Shown here one piece after another: positions 8,937 to 18,032 of a DNA stretch of 64,000 nucleotides (position 1 is the first letter of the stretch; the number at the start of each line of letters is the position of its first letter). The notes beneath the pieces were generated by a model. It worked only from the letters and a program-made list of their open reading frames with translations. It searched no databases and was not told the DNA's origin. The DNA comes from Maritimibacter alkaliphilus (GTDB taxonomy: Bacteria; Pseudomonadota; Alphaproteobacteria; Rhodobacterales; Rhodobacteraceae). Both the position numbers and the translations under genes were made by a program. The stretch covers positions 108,078-172,077 of the forward strand of contig NZ_JAHVIT010000006.1 of the NCBI RefSeq assembly GCF_019801605.1, read 5' to 3'.

Positions 8937-10478
8937 TCACTCAGCCCATTTGGCGAGGTAGAACAGCGGGAAGCCGTCGGCAGTGGGGAAGAACTCCAGC
9001 GCCTCGTTTACGCCGTAGGTCTTGGAGTAGGAGAAGAGCGGGATCCAGCAGACCTCCTCCGCGACCATGGTCAGGGCCTCCTTGTAGGCGGCCTTGCGGG
9101 CCTCCGGGTCCACCGTCGTGTCGCCCTTGGCGAGCGCGGCCTGGATCTCCGGCGACTGGCAGATGTCATCCGGCGCGCCCGAGAGCTGCACCGAGGCGAT
9201 GGCCGAGATGTCGTTGAGGCCCGAGGACGCCCATGTCCGCACCGCCATGTCGATGTCGCCCGCCGTGAGCCGCTCGCGCAGGCCGGACCACTGCAGGTAG
9301 GTCAGCTTGGTGTCGATGCCCGCCTGCGCGAGGTAGCCCATGATCGCCTCGGAGTGGGGCCGTTCGCGATAGGCGCCCATCTCGACGGTGATCCCGTCCG
9401 GGTAACCGGCCTCGGCCAGCAGGGCCTTGGCTTTCTCGGGGTCGTAGTCGTAGTGCGGGATGTCATCGGTGCAGCCGACCTGCGTGGGATAGCAGGCGGC
9501 GTTCACCACCTCTGCCGCCGGGCCGACGATCTGCTTGGCGATCGCCTCGCGGTCGATGGCATGGGCGATGGCCTTGCGCACGCGCACGTCAGCCACCGGC
9601 GTGTCGCCGGATTTGCCCAGCCGGTCGAGCACGAGGTAGGCGATCCGCATGTCGGGGCCGTTGATCACCTTCACGCCGGGCATGGCGCCCAGCTGGTCGA
9701 TCATGTCCGAGGGCAGGTCCGTGATCCAGTCGAGCCCGCCGACCATGAGTTCCGCGACCCGGGTCTCCTGATCAGGGATGGTGCGGAAGGTGATGGTCTC
9801 GATCTCGGGCTGGCCCTTGGGCCCCTCGAAATACGCGGGATTGCGGGTCAGCACCGCCTCTTCACCGGGGATGAAGCTGGCAAGCTCGTAGGGGCCGGTC
9901 CCGATCGAGGGCATCTGCGAGAAGTCGGTGGTGCCGTCAGGCTTCTTGGGCAGGTCGTCCCAGACCTCGGCCGCGGGCACCGCCATGCGGGTGCCGGCGA
10001 GGAATTCGAGCGCCGCGGGGAAGGGTTTCTCGAGGTTCAGCCGCACGGTGTAGTCGTCGATCTTCTCCACCGCGCCCATCCAGCTGACGAAGGAGGCGTT
10101 GCGCACGCCCGTCTCCGGATCCAGCAGCATGGAGTAGCTCTTGACCACGTCGTCGGCGGTGAAGTCGGAGCCGTCGTGGTACGTGACGCCTTCGCGCAGC
10201 TTGAACTCCAGCGTGGTGTCGTCGATCCACTCCCAGCTGGTGGCGAGCAGCGGTTCGTACTCCATCGTCTCGGGGTTCCGGTACACCAGCGTGTCGTAGA
10301 CGTGGTACATCATCGCGCCCATTTCGGTCACGGTGTCCCACCAGACGAAGGGCACGCTGATCTCGCGGTCGGTGGACCAGGTGAGCGAGTTGTCATCGGG
10401 CCCGGCCACGGCGGGTGTGCTCAGGCAAAGGGGCATCAGGGCCGCGCCCGCGAGCGCGACTTTCTTGAAGGTTTTCAT
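8937..10478 (-). CDS. ABC transporter substrate-binding protein, peptide/opine family (paralogue 2)
   Basis: A 513-residue periplasmic binding protein of SBP family 5, with a signal peptide of about 25 residues (cleavage near AVA-GPDD). It is the last gene of a five-gene minus-strand operon after two permease and two ATPase genes. That is unusual, since the binding protein is more often first. It is clearly homologous to the protein at 5548-7077 along its length, including PETMEYEPLLATSWE and ASSGLNDIS. Two receptors sharing one transporter would widen the substrate range (inference). An AGGAGAG ribosome-binding site precedes the ATG. Confidence 0.9.
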   Translation of the reverse strand: MKTFKKVALAGAALMPLCLSTPAVAGPDDNSLTWSTDREISVPFVWWDTVTEMGAMMYHVYDTLVYRNPETMEYEPLLATSWEWIDDTTLEFKLREGVTYHDGSDFTADDVVKSYSMLLDPETGVRNASFVSWMGAVEKIDDYTVRLNLEKPFPAALEFLAGTRMAVPAAEVWDDLPKKPDGTTDFSQMPSIGTGPYELASFIPGEEAVLTRNPAYFEGPKGQPEIETITFRTIPDQETRVAELMVGGLDWITDLPSDMIDQLGAMPGVKVINGPDMRIAYLVLDRLGKSGDTPVADVRVRKAIAHAIDREAIAKQIVGPAAEVVNAACYPTQVGCTDDIPHYDYDPEKAKALLAEAGYPDGITVEMGAYRERPHSEAIMGYLAQAGIDTKLTYLQWSGLRERLTAGDIDMAVRTWASSGLNDISAIASVQLSGAPDDICQSPEIQAALAKGDTTVDPEARKAAYKEALTMVAEEVCWIPLFSYSKTYGVNEALEFFPTADGFPLFYLAKWAE

Positions 10479-10505
10479 GTGTCTCTCCTGTTGGTCTGGC
10501 GCCTG

Positions 10506-11324
10506 TCAGGCGTCGGTCAGTGCAATCTCCGGCAGGCCCTTGCCGGGTTCCGGTGTGAGGATCGAGTCGAGCAGCATCTGCGTGTAGGCAGAGCCGGGAC
10601 GGGCGAAGAGCTCCGCCGTCGGGCGGTGCTCGACCACTTCGCCGTGGTTCATCACCATGACCTCGGTCGCGATATGTTCGACCACGGCGAGGTTGTGGGA
10701 GATCAGGACATAGGTAAGGCCCAGCTCGCGCCGCAGGTCCTGCAGCAGGTTCAGGATCTGCGCCTGGATCGACACGTCGAGGGCCGAGGTCGGCTCGTCG
10801 CAGACCACCAGTTCCGGGCGCGAGATCAGGGCGCGGGCGATGGCGACGCGCTGCCGTTGGCCGCCCGACATCTGGCTGGGGAAGGTGCCCGCCAGCCGCA
10901 GGGGCAGGCCGGTCAGCTCCATCATCTCGGCCACCCGGGTGCGAATGTCGCGTTCGGGCACCCCGGCGACGCGTAGGGGCAGGCCGATGATCGTGTCCAC
11001 CCGCTTGCGCGGGTTCAGCGAGAGGTAGGGATCCTGAAAGATCGGCTGGATATGGCGGGCCCGCGTCTTGCGGTTCATGCCGGCCATGGTCTGACCCTGG
11101 AACAGCACCTCGCCGCTGGTGGCCTCGTCGAGGCCCAGAAGGATCTTCGCCAGCGTGGATTTCCCGCAGCCGGATTCCCCCACGATCCCCAGCACGCCGC
11201 CCTTCTTGACGTCGAGGCTGACGCCCCGCACGGCAGAGACGGTGCGCGCGCGCTTGCCGAAGCCTGCGGAGACGCGGAAGTCCCGGCGGATGTTGCGGGC
11301 GCTCAGAAGGATGTCATCGCTCAT
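10506..11324 (-). CDS. ABC transporter ATP-binding protein, DppF/OppF type
   Basis: A 272-residue cytoplasmic ATPase subunit. Walker A is GESGCGKST, the signature is [15 protein letters not shown] and Walker B is [12 protein letters not shown]. The start at 11324 is chosen because it overlaps the preceding stop as ATGA and has GAGGAG upstream. The open frame continues 10 codons further but without a better site. It pairs with the next ATPase to energise the permeases encoded at 12295-14140. Confidence 0.9.
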   Translation of the reverse strand: MSDDILLSARNIRRDFRVSAGFGKRARTVSAVRGVSLDVKKGGVLGIVGESGCGKSTLAKILLGLDEATSGEVLFQGQTMAGMNRKTRARHIQPIFQDPYLSLNPRKRVDTIIGLPLRVAGVPERDIRTRVAEMMELTGLPLRLAGTFPSQMSGGQRQRVAIARALISRPELVVCDEPTSALDVSIQAQILNLLQDLRRELGLTYVLISHNLAVVEHIATEVMVMNHGEVVEHRPTAELFARPGSAYTQMLLDSILTPEPGKGLPEIALTDA

Positions 11325-12298
11325 GCCGCGGTCTCCTCGGGGGTGTAATGGCACTCATAGACATGGGCAGCACCGTCCCGCTTGCGCTCCAGCGCCCTGG
11401 CGCAGAGCGGCGTGGCATGGGCGCAGCGGTCGCGGAAGGCGCAGCCCGACTGCGGCCCGATGAGCGAGGGCACGACACCGGGAATGGCGCCAAGCGGTTC
11501 GCCCGGGCGGGTCTTGCCCGGCACCGGAATGCAGTTGATCAGTGCGCGGGTGTAGGGGTGGCAGGGGTTGGCAAAGAGCTCTGCCACCGGTGCCGTTTCG
11601 ACGATCCGGCCCGCGTACATCACCGCCACCCGGTCCGCGAAACGCGCAACGAGGCCGAGGTCATGGGTCACGAAGATGATCCCGAGGCCCATCTCCTCCT
11701 TCAGTTGCTGCATCAGGCGCAGGATCTGAAGCTGGATGTTCACGTCGAGTGCCGTCGTCGGCTCGTCCGCGATCAGCAGGTCGGGGCCGCAGATCAGCCC
11801 CATGGCGATCATCACCCGCTGGCGCAGCCCGCCCGAGAGCTGGTGCGGATATTGGTGCAACCGCTCCTCGGCGTTGCTCATGCCCACTTTCTTGAGGATC
11901 TCGATGGCCCGCGCCCGCGCGGCGGAGCGGCCACCGGGATGGTGGCGCATGTAGACCTCTTCCAGCAGCGACCCGATGGTGAAGCTGGGATTGAGCGAGG
12001 TCATCGGGTCCTGGAAGATCATCGACATCTTCAGCCCGCGCAGCTTCTGCCACTGGCGCTCCTTCAGGCGGCGCAGGTCGGTGCCGTCGAAGGACAGCGC
12101 CCCGGCCTCGACCTTGGCCACGCGGGGCGACAGGCCGAGCAGCGCGTGGGAGGTCAGCGACTTGCCGCAGCCGGACTCCCCCACGATGCAGAGCGTCTCG
12201 CCCTTCTCGACATGGAAGGAGACGCCGCGCACCGCGTGCAGGGTGCCGCGCGGATGGGCGATGTCGATGGTCAGGTTCTCAACGTTCAAAAGGCTCAT
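11321..12298 (-). CDS. ABC transporter ATP-binding protein, DppD/OppD type
   Basis: A 325-residue ATPase with Walker [10 protein letters not shown], signature LSGGLRQRVMIAMGL and Walker B LLIADEPTTALD. The C-terminal extension has the oligopeptide-transporter cysteine pattern (CAFRDRCAHATPLCARAL), in which DppD/OppD-type subunits can carry an iron-sulfur cluster. It overlaps both neighbours as ATGA, which indicates translational coupling within the operon. Confidence 0.9.
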   Translation of the reverse strand: MSLLNVENLTIDIAHPRGTLHAVRGVSFHVEKGETLCIVGESGCGKSLTSHALLGLSPRVAKVEAGALSFDGTDLRRLKERQWQKLRGLKMSMIFQDPMTSLNPSFTIGSLLEEVYMRHHPGGRSAARARAIEILKKVGMSNAEERLHQYPHQLSGGLRQRVMIAMGLICGPDLLIADEPTTALDVNIQLQILRLMQQLKEEMGLGIIFVTHDLGLVARFADRVAVMYAGRIVETAPVAELFANPCHPYTRALINCIPVPGKTRPGEPLGAIPGVVPSLIGPQSGCAFRDRCAHATPLCARALERKRDGAAHVYECHYTPEETAA

Positions 12299-13203
12299 GT
12301 CCGGCCCTCCGTTGCGGTGACGTCACGGATGCCGTCGCCCAGCAGGTTGATGGCCAGCACGAGGATGAAGAGCGCGGCGCCGGGCAGCGCGATCACCCAG
12401 GGGCGGAAGAACATGTGGCTTTTCCCTTCGGAAATCATCAGGCCCCAGGAGGGGGTGGGCGGCTGCACGCCAAGCCCGAGGAAGGACAGCGCGGCCTCGA
12501 AGAGGATCGCCTGCGCGATCTCCAGCGTGGCCACGACGATGAGGGCGCCAAGGACGTTCGGCATCACCTCGGTTAGCAGGATGCGCCCGACGGAGGCACC
12601 GGCCGCGCGCGCGGCCGAGAGGTAGTCGAGCGAGCGGATCTGCTGGGTCGCGGCCCGCATGACCACGGCGAAGCGGTCCCAGACGAGGAAGCCCAGCGTC
12701 CAGATCACCACGTTGAGCGACCCGCCCACCAGCGCGACCACCACCAGCGCCACCAGCATGGCGGGCAGGGCGAGTCGCACGTTCACGATGAAGCTGACGA
12801 TGAAGTCGATCCTGCCGCCGAAGTAGCCGGCCAGCACGCCCATGGTGGTGCCGATGACGCCGGCAATCGCCGTGGCGCCAAAGCCGATCAGCAGCGAGAT
12901 GCGCGCGCCGTAGAGCAGCCGCGAGAGGTAATCGCGGCCGAGCGCGTCGGTGCCGAGCGGATGGGCCCAGCTGCCGCCCTCGCCCCATATCGGCGAGACG
13001 AGGCGGTTGTTGAGATCCTGCAGGTAGGGATCGTGGGGGGCCAGCAACGGGGCCAGCAGCGCGATCAGCACGATCATCAGCACCAGCCCGCCGCCGATGA
13101 GCAGCCCGGTGTGACGGCGCCCGCGCCGCCAGATGTCCGAGGCGGGGCGCGGGGCGGCCTCGATGGCCGGAGCGGCCTGTGGGGAAATGTCGGTTGCAGT
13201 CAT
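12295..13203 (-). CDS. ABC transporter permease, DppC/OppC type
   Basis: A 302-residue inner-membrane permease with six predicted membrane segments. The N-terminal segment is followed by the family pattern HPLGTDALGRDYLSRLLYGAR. The cytoplasmic EAA-type loop, which contacts the ATPase, appears as LSAARAAGASVGRILLTEVMPN. It starts 19 bases after the DppB-type gene and overlaps the DppD-type gene by 4 bases. Confidence 0.9.
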   Translation of the reverse strand: MTATDISPQAAPAIEAAPRPASDIWRRGRRHTGLLIGGGLVLMIVLIALLAPLLAPHDPYLQDLNNRLVSPIWGEGGSWAHPLGTDALGRDYLSRLLYGARISLLIGFGATAIAGVIGTTMGVLAGYFGGRIDFIVSFIVNVRLALPAMLVALVVVALVGGSLNVVIWTLGFLVWDRFAVVMRAATQQIRSLDYLSAARAAGASVGRILLTEVMPNVLGALIVVATLEIAQAILFEAALSFLGLGVQPPTPSWGLMISEGKSHMFFRPWVIALPGAALFILVLAINLLGDGIRDVTATEGRT

Positions 13204-13222
13204 GTCTTGGGTCTCCGTCCGG

Positions 13223-14140
13223 TCACTGCACGCGCAGGCGCGGGTCGAGCAGACCGTTCAGCAGGTCGGCCATGTAGTTGAGGGCGAGGTAGATGACCGA
13301 GATGATCAGGACGAGCGCCTGCATCACCTCGAGGTCGGTGCGCTGGATGCTTTGCCACCCCAGACGGCCGATGCCGTTCATGGAGAAGACGGATTCGACG
13401 ATGATCGACCCCGAGAGCATGAAGCCCAGTTGAACCGCGGTCAGCGACACGACGGGGATCAGCGCATTGCGCAGCGCGTGTTTCATCACCACCCGGCTGC
13501 GGGGCAGGCCCATGGCGCGCGCGGTGCGGATGTAGTCGCTGTCCAGCACCTCGATCATGCCGGCCCGTGTCAGGCGCATGATCGCGGGCGTCGCGAAATA
13601 GCCCAGGGCGATGGCGGGCATGATGTAGTGCAGGAAGGTCTTGTCCCCCGAGATCGGCAGCCAGCGGAGCCCGACGCCGAGGACGAGGATCAGCACCAGC
13701 GCGAAGAAGAAGTTCGGCAGCGCCTGTCCCACCACCGCGATGGAGAGCGCCAGCCGGTCGATGATCGTGTTGCGCTTGGCCGCCGCCACGACGCCGAGCG
13801 GGATGGCAATGATCAGCGCGAAGAGCACCGACAGCCCGGCCAGCTTGGCGGTGACAGGCAGGCGTTCCATCACCACCTCCAGCACCGGGCGCTGCAGGAT
13901 GTTCGAGAAGCCGAGGTCGCCCTTCAGCACGTCGCCCAGCCAGGTGGCGTATTGCGCGGGCAGGGGGCGGTCGAAACCATAGGCGGTGCGCACCGCCTCC
14001 ACTTCCTCCGACGTGGCCTCGGGCCCGGCAAGCGCGATGGCTGGATCGCCCGCCAGCCGCACCAGCGAGAAGGTGATGATCGAGACGCTGACCAGAACGA
14101 GCAAGGTGAGGCCGAGGCGTTTCAGCGCGAAAGCTAACAC
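13223..14140 (-). CDS. ABC transporter permease, DppB/OppB type
   Basis: A 305-residue permease and first gene of the minus-strand operon. Family features include the SRPV-like stretch LQRPVLEVVMERLPVTAKL and the EAA loop YIRTARAMGLPRSRVVMKHALRNA. The start is GTG (14138-14140); the nearby ATG is out of frame and hits a stop. GGGA lies upstream, within operator-like site 3, so a repressor bound there could block expression. The gene diverges from the amidohydrolase at 14330 across a 189-base control region. Confidence 0.9.
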   Translation of the reverse strand: MLAFALKRLGLTLLVLVSVSIITFSLVRLAGDPAIALAGPEATSEEVEAVRTAYGFDRPLPAQYATWLGDVLKGDLGFSNILQRPVLEVVMERLPVTAKLAGLSVLFALIIAIPLGVVAAAKRNTIIDRLALSIAVVGQALPNFFFALVLILVLGVGLRWLPISGDKTFLHYIMPAIALGYFATPAIMRLTRAGMIEVLDSDYIRTARAMGLPRSRVVMKHALRNALIPVVSLTAVQLGFMLSGSIIVESVFSMNGIGRLGWQSIQRTDLEVMQALVLIISVIYLALNYMADLLNGLLDPRLRVQ

Positions 14141-14145
14141 TGCAT

Positions 14146-14163
14146 TTTTCCCATCGTGAAATT
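14146..14163. promoter_or_regulatory. Operator-like site 3 in the divergent control region
   Basis: TTTTCCCATCGTGAAATT shares its left half exactly with site 1 (TTTTCCCA) and keeps a degenerate right half. It lies a few bases upstream of the GTG start of the minus-strand permease gene and covers its ribosome-binding region. The control region between 14141 and 14329 is AT-rich and holds further GAAAAAT and TTTTTCA elements (around 14176, 14219 and 14250). Confidence 0.4.
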
Positions 14164-14302
14164 ATATCTGAGTTCTTTTTCAGCATTTCTGGATGCAAAC
14201 CCGCCTGTCAACGCGTTTCGTGAAAAATATCACCCGATTTACCCTTGTCTCTGAAAAATGACCGGGGAATAGTCAGGGTGAGTTTCGGAATTTGCTCCGA
14301 TA

Positions 14303-14320
14303 TTTTCAGATTATGAAAAA
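14303..14320. promoter_or_regulatory. Operator-like site 4 before the second amidohydrolase
   Basis: TTTTCAGATTATGAAAAA closely matches site 2 (GTTCCATAATATGAAAAA). It ends 9 bases before the ATG at 14330 and therefore covers or abuts the ribosome-binding site. Confidence 0.45.
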
Positions 14321-14329
14321 GGTGCTGAA

Positions 14330-15763
14330 ATGGCGGATTATGTGATTCGAGGGGCGGCCATCGTCTCGGTCGACCCGGAGGTCGGGAACCTGTCGCGCGG
14401 GGACATCCTCGTGAAGGGGGACCGGATCGCGGCCATCGGCCTCGATCTCGCGGTCGAGGACGCGGAAGTGATCGAGGCAGACCGCATGATCGCCATCCCC
14501 GGGCTGGTGAACGCTCACAACCACCTCTGGCAGACGGTGATCCGCGGCATCGGCTCGAACTTCGGCGGAGCGGACTACTACAACTACCTGCACGCGGGCG
14601 CCGCGCCGCGCTACACGCCAGAGGATCTGCTCTGGTCCGAGGCCGCGGGCGGATATTCCATGATCGACGCAGGTACGACGACCGTCTTCGACTGGTGCCA
14701 CAACAACCCGACGCCGGATCACAGCGATGCCGCCATCGACGGGCTCATGGCCTCGGGGGTGCGGGCGCTCTTCGGTCACGGCACGGTAAAGCCGAAGCCC
14801 AAGCCGGGCGAGCCGCACTTCTCGGAAATTCCCCATCCGCGCGACCATATCGAGCGGCTGCGCAAGGGGCGGCTGGCCTCGGACGATGCGCTTGTCACAC
14901 TGGCTATGTGCGTGCTGGGGCCGGATTACTCCACCATCGACGTCTGCCGGAAGGACTTCGCCCTCGCGAAGGAACTGGGGCTGATCTCCTCCGCCCATGT
15001 CTGGGGCCGGCGCAACCGACTGAACCCCGGCGGCTACCTCGATCTTGCCAGAGAGGGCCTGCTGCCCGAACGGCACAATGTCGTCCACGCCAACTACATC
15101 TCGGACGAGGAAATCCGCCTGCTGGTGGAGTCCGGTGGCACGATCACCGCGACACCGCCGGTGGAGCTGCGCGGCCATGGCGTGCCCCCGCTGGTGGGGC
15201 GTGTCGCGGCACAGGGCGGGCGACCGTCGGTCGCGAATGATAGCGAGGTCGGCGTGGAGGGCGACATGTTCTCGACCCTGCGGATCTCGCTTCAGGCGGA
15301 TCGCTTCTATCGCAACGTCCAGACCCAGCGCGAGCTGGAGGAGGGCACCAACCCCGAGGCCGCGGCCTTCGAGGCGGAGAACCTCAAGACCATCGGGACC
15401 GGCGGCGGTGTCTACCAGAAGGAGAGGATCACCACCGGTGAGGCGCTGAAATGGGCGACCCTCAACAACGCCGCCGTCATGGGGATGGAGGACAAGATCG
15501 GCTCGCTCACCGTGGGTAAGAAGGCCGATATCGTGCTGCTGCGCCGCGACGACTGGAACATGACCCCCGCGCTGAACCCGGAAAACGCCGTGGCGATGTT
15601 CGCCCACCCCGGCAATGTCGACACGGTGCTGATCGACGGCGAGATCCGAAAGCGGGCCGGCAGGCTGGTGGATGCGAGCGGCGCCGCCAGGGCGCTGGCC
15701 GAAATTCGCGAACGCGGGCCGCGCCTGATGGCCGATGCGGGATACCCCGACATTGCCTGGTGA
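14330..15763 (+). CDS. Amidohydrolase family protein, TrzA/AtzA-like (paralogue 2)
   Basis: A 477-residue amidohydrolase, paralogous to the one at 7147-8535. Shared blocks include FDWCHNN, LFGHGTVKP and RLRKGRL. Metal ligands are His63 and His65 (NAHNH), the histidines in SSAHVWG and VVHANYI, and an aspartate in SVANDSEVG. As in its paralogue, the third histidine is not followed by the usual glutamate two residues on. It carries an insertion around residues 325-360 that the paralogue lacks. It is first in a plus-strand operon with an MFS transporter and an IclR regulator, divergent from the Dpp-like ABC operon. The imported compound is presumably its substrate (inference). Confidence 0.83.
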   Translation: MADYVIRGAAIVSVDPEVGNLSRGDILVKGDRIAAIGLDLAVEDAEVIEADRMIAIPGLVNAHNHLWQTVIRGIGSNFGGADYYNYLHAGAAPRYTPEDLLWSEAAGGYSMIDAGTTTVFDWCHNNPTPDHSDAAIDGLMASGVRALFGHGTVKPKPKPGEPHFSEIPHPRDHIERLRKGRLASDDALVTLAMCVLGPDYSTIDVCRKDFALAKELGLISSAHVWGRRNRLNPGGYLDLAREGLLPERHNVVHANYISDEEIRLLVESGGTITATPPVELRGHGVPPLVGRVAAQGGRPSVANDSEVGVEGDMFSTLRISLQADRFYRNVQTQRELEEGTNPEAAAFEAENLKTIGTGGGVYQKERITTGEALKWATLNNAAVMGMEDKIGSLTVGKKADIVLLRRDDWNMTPALNPENAVAMFAHPGNVDTVLIDGEIRKRAGRLVDASGAARALAEIRERGPRLMADAGYPDIAW

Positions 15764-16979
15764 TCGCGCGGAGAGCGCAGGCCCGGCGTTCCAGCGCCTC
15801 GTCTGGCTGATGGCGGTCACGGCCGGTCTGGTCGTGGCCAACAACTACTACAATCAGCCGCTGCTGGCCGAGATCGCCGAGGATTTCTCCACCTCCGAGC
15901 GGGCCGCGGCGCTGATCGCCACGCTGACGCAGGTTGGCTATGCGGCGGGGCTGCTGTTCCTGCTGCCGCTTGGCGACATGATCGAGCGGCGGCGGATCAT
16001 CTCCGTGCTGCTGGTGGCCTCCAGCGGGATGCTGGTGGCCTTTGCCCTGATGCCCGCGCTGCACCCGCTGATGCTGGTGGGCCTCCTCGTGGGCTTCTCC
16101 TCGGTCGTGCCGCAGTTCCTGCCGCCGATCGCATCGAAGCTAGCGCCCAAGGGGCAGGCGGGGCGGGCCGTGGGCCTCGTGATGGGCGGGCTTCTGCTCG
16201 GCATCATCCTGTCGCGCTTTGTCGGCGGGGTCGTGGGCGGCACGATTGGCTGGCGGACGCTCTACCTCGTGGCCGCGGGACTGATGCTGGTGCTTCTGGT
16301 GCTGCTGCGCCGGGCCCTCCCGGTGATGGAGCCCACGTTCACGGGCAGCTATCGCGGGCTGCTTTCCAGCCTCGGCGTATTGTTCCTGCGCCATTCGCGA
16401 CTGCGGGTGCTGGCCTGCGTCGCGGCCCTGCAGTTCGGAGCCTTCTCGCTCTTCTGGACCACGATCATCTTCCACGTCGAGCGCTCCACCGAGGGCGAGG
16501 CCACGGTCGTCGTAGGCTTGCTGGCCCTGATCGGCGCGGTCGGCGTGCTGGCCGCGCCGATGGCAGGGCGGCTGTCGGAACGGCTCAGCTCCGACACGAT
16601 CCTCGCGGTGAGCGGCGCGCTCATGGTGGCGGCCTTCGTGCTGATGGGGCTGGGGGGCGGGCCGCTCTACTGGATCATTCCGGCCGTGGTGCTGCTCGAC
16701 CTAGGGATGCAGGTTTCGCATGTCACCTCCATGTCTGAGGTTCTGCAGCTGGAGCCGCAGGCGGGCAACCGGATGAACACGATCTACATGGTGATCCGCT
16801 TCGCAGGCGCGGCCATGGGGACCTTCGCGGGCAGTCAGGCGTGGCACTTCTTCGGCTGGACCGGGGTCACCCTGCTGGGCATCGGCATCACCGCGGCCGC
16901 CCTCGTGGTGGCGCGCAGCAATCGGTTTGCCTTGGGGGCGGCGACGCCCCATGATGGCGGGAGCAGCCGGGAAACCTGA
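15735..16979 (+). CDS. MFS transporter
   Basis: A 414-residue major facilitator with about 12 membrane segments. It contains VVANNYYNQPLL in helix 1 and the loop 2-3 pattern GDMIERRRII, typical of drug/sugar-efflux-like MFS proteins. The start overlaps the amidohydrolase end by 29 bases; no strong ribosome-binding site is seen, and a later ATG near 15810 is possible. It may export a product of the amidohydrolase pathway or act as an alternative importer. Direction and substrate are not readable. Confidence 0.8.
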   Translation: MRDTPTLPGDRAESAGPAFQRLVWLMAVTAGLVVANNYYNQPLLAEIAEDFSTSERAAALIATLTQVGYAAGLLFLLPLGDMIERRRIISVLLVASSGMLVAFALMPALHPLMLVGLLVGFSSVVPQFLPPIASKLAPKGQAGRAVGLVMGGLLLGIILSRFVGGVVGGTIGWRTLYLVAAGLMLVLLVLLRRALPVMEPTFTGSYRGLLSSLGVLFLRHSRLRVLACVAALQFGAFSLFWTTIIFHVERSTEGEATVVVGLLALIGAVGVLAAPMAGRLSERLSSDTILAVSGALMVAAFVLMGLGGGPLYWIIPAVVLLDLGMQVSHVTSMSEVLQLEPQAGNRMNTIYMVIRFAGAAMGTFAGSQAWHFFGWTGVTLLGIGITAAALVVARSNRFALGAATPHDGGSSRET

Positions 16980-16987
16980 GGACGGGC

Positions 16988-17875
16988 ATGGCACAAGACA
17001 TTGAAATCGCCTCCGCGCACCGGCTCGAACCCGCGGACATCACCGCTGACCGCACCAAGGTCTCGATGGAGGATGCCCATGCGCCGGTCGCCCCGGGCTG
17101 GGAAGCCGCGGCCGAAAAGCCGGGCGACCAGACCACGGTGCAGGCGGTGGACCGGGCGATCAACCTCATCGAGGTGCTGGCCGAGGCCAAGCAGGAGTTG
17201 CGGCTGCAGGACATCGCGCGGATGACCGGGCTCAAGGTCTCGACCTGCCACCACCTGCTGAACACGCTCCTGCGGCGAGGCTATGTCGCCAAGCTGGACA
17301 AGCCGCGCGCCTATTTCCTCGGCCCGCGCCTGTCCGAGGTCGCCTCGATGCGCGGCGCGCGCTTCGACCTCGTGCGCGCGGCCCGGCCCTTCCTCGAGAA
17401 GCTGGCAGAGGAGACCGGGGCCACCGTGCGCCTCGCGGCCTTCGAGGACACCGATCTGGCGGTGCTCTGCGAGGTGACGGGCCGGGCCGCCCTGCGTCCC
17501 GAACGCTCCGAGATCGTTTCCGCCGCCCACGCCACGGCGCTCGGCAAGGCGATCCTCGCCTGGCTGCCCGAGCCCGAGATCGCCCGCGTCGTGGCCGATC
17601 ACGGGCTGCCCGGGTTCACGGAGCGCACGATCACCTCGCTGGGCGAACTTGTGGAAAGCCTGCGCCAGATCCGGCGCCATGGCTTCGCGGTCGAGGACCG
17701 GGAGTTTCGGGAGCGGGAGGTCGCGGTGGCCTGCGTGATCCGCGAGAAGGCCGGGGCGGTCATCGGCTCCGTCGGCGTCGCGCTCTCCGCCAGCGATGAC
17801 GACGCGCCGCAGCTTCAGCGCCTGCAATTGCAGGTGAACAAGGCGGCGCGGGAAATCTCGTCGGTCTGTCGCTAG
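16988..17875 (+). CDS. IclR family transcriptional regulator
   Basis: A 295-residue regulator. An unusually long, unconserved N-terminal stretch (about 50 residues) precedes the winged helix-turn-helix (about residues 55-110, with LQDIARMTGLKVSTCHHLL). The IclR effector domain follows (about 125-290, including HATALGKAILA). It is last in the amidohydrolase-MFS-IclR operon, 8 bases after the MFS gene. The best candidates for its operators are the four palindromes at 5392, 5516, 14146 and 14303 (inference from position and form). Confidence 0.88.
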   Translation: MAQDIEIASAHRLEPADITADRTKVSMEDAHAPVAPGWEAAAEKPGDQTTVQAVDRAINLIEVLAEAKQELRLQDIARMTGLKVSTCHHLLNTLLRRGYVAKLDKPRAYFLGPRLSEVASMRGARFDLVRAARPFLEKLAEETGATVRLAAFEDTDLAVLCEVTGRAALRPERSEIVSAAHATALGKAILAWLPEPEIARVVADHGLPGFTERTITSLGELVESLRQIRRHGFAVEDREFREREVAVACVIREKAGAVIGSVGVALSASDDDAPQLQRLQLQVNKAAREISSVCR

Positions 17876-18032
17876 GCGATCCGTGAGGGCCGCGCCGCCT
17901 CTGCGCAATGCGCAAGCTGCCGCCCCTCTGCTCGACACGGCTTGCCCATGACGTGATCGGAGGTCCAGGACCTTTGCGGGGCAACGAACGCGCGCAGTCC
18001 GAGCCCGAGGTGCCGGCCTGCGCGAAGCCTGA

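Noticed and set aside
9354..10976. A 540-codon plus-strand open frame over the second binding protein and ATPase genes
   Set aside because: Antisense shadow of genes with clear Walker and binding-protein motifs; composition is not protein-like.
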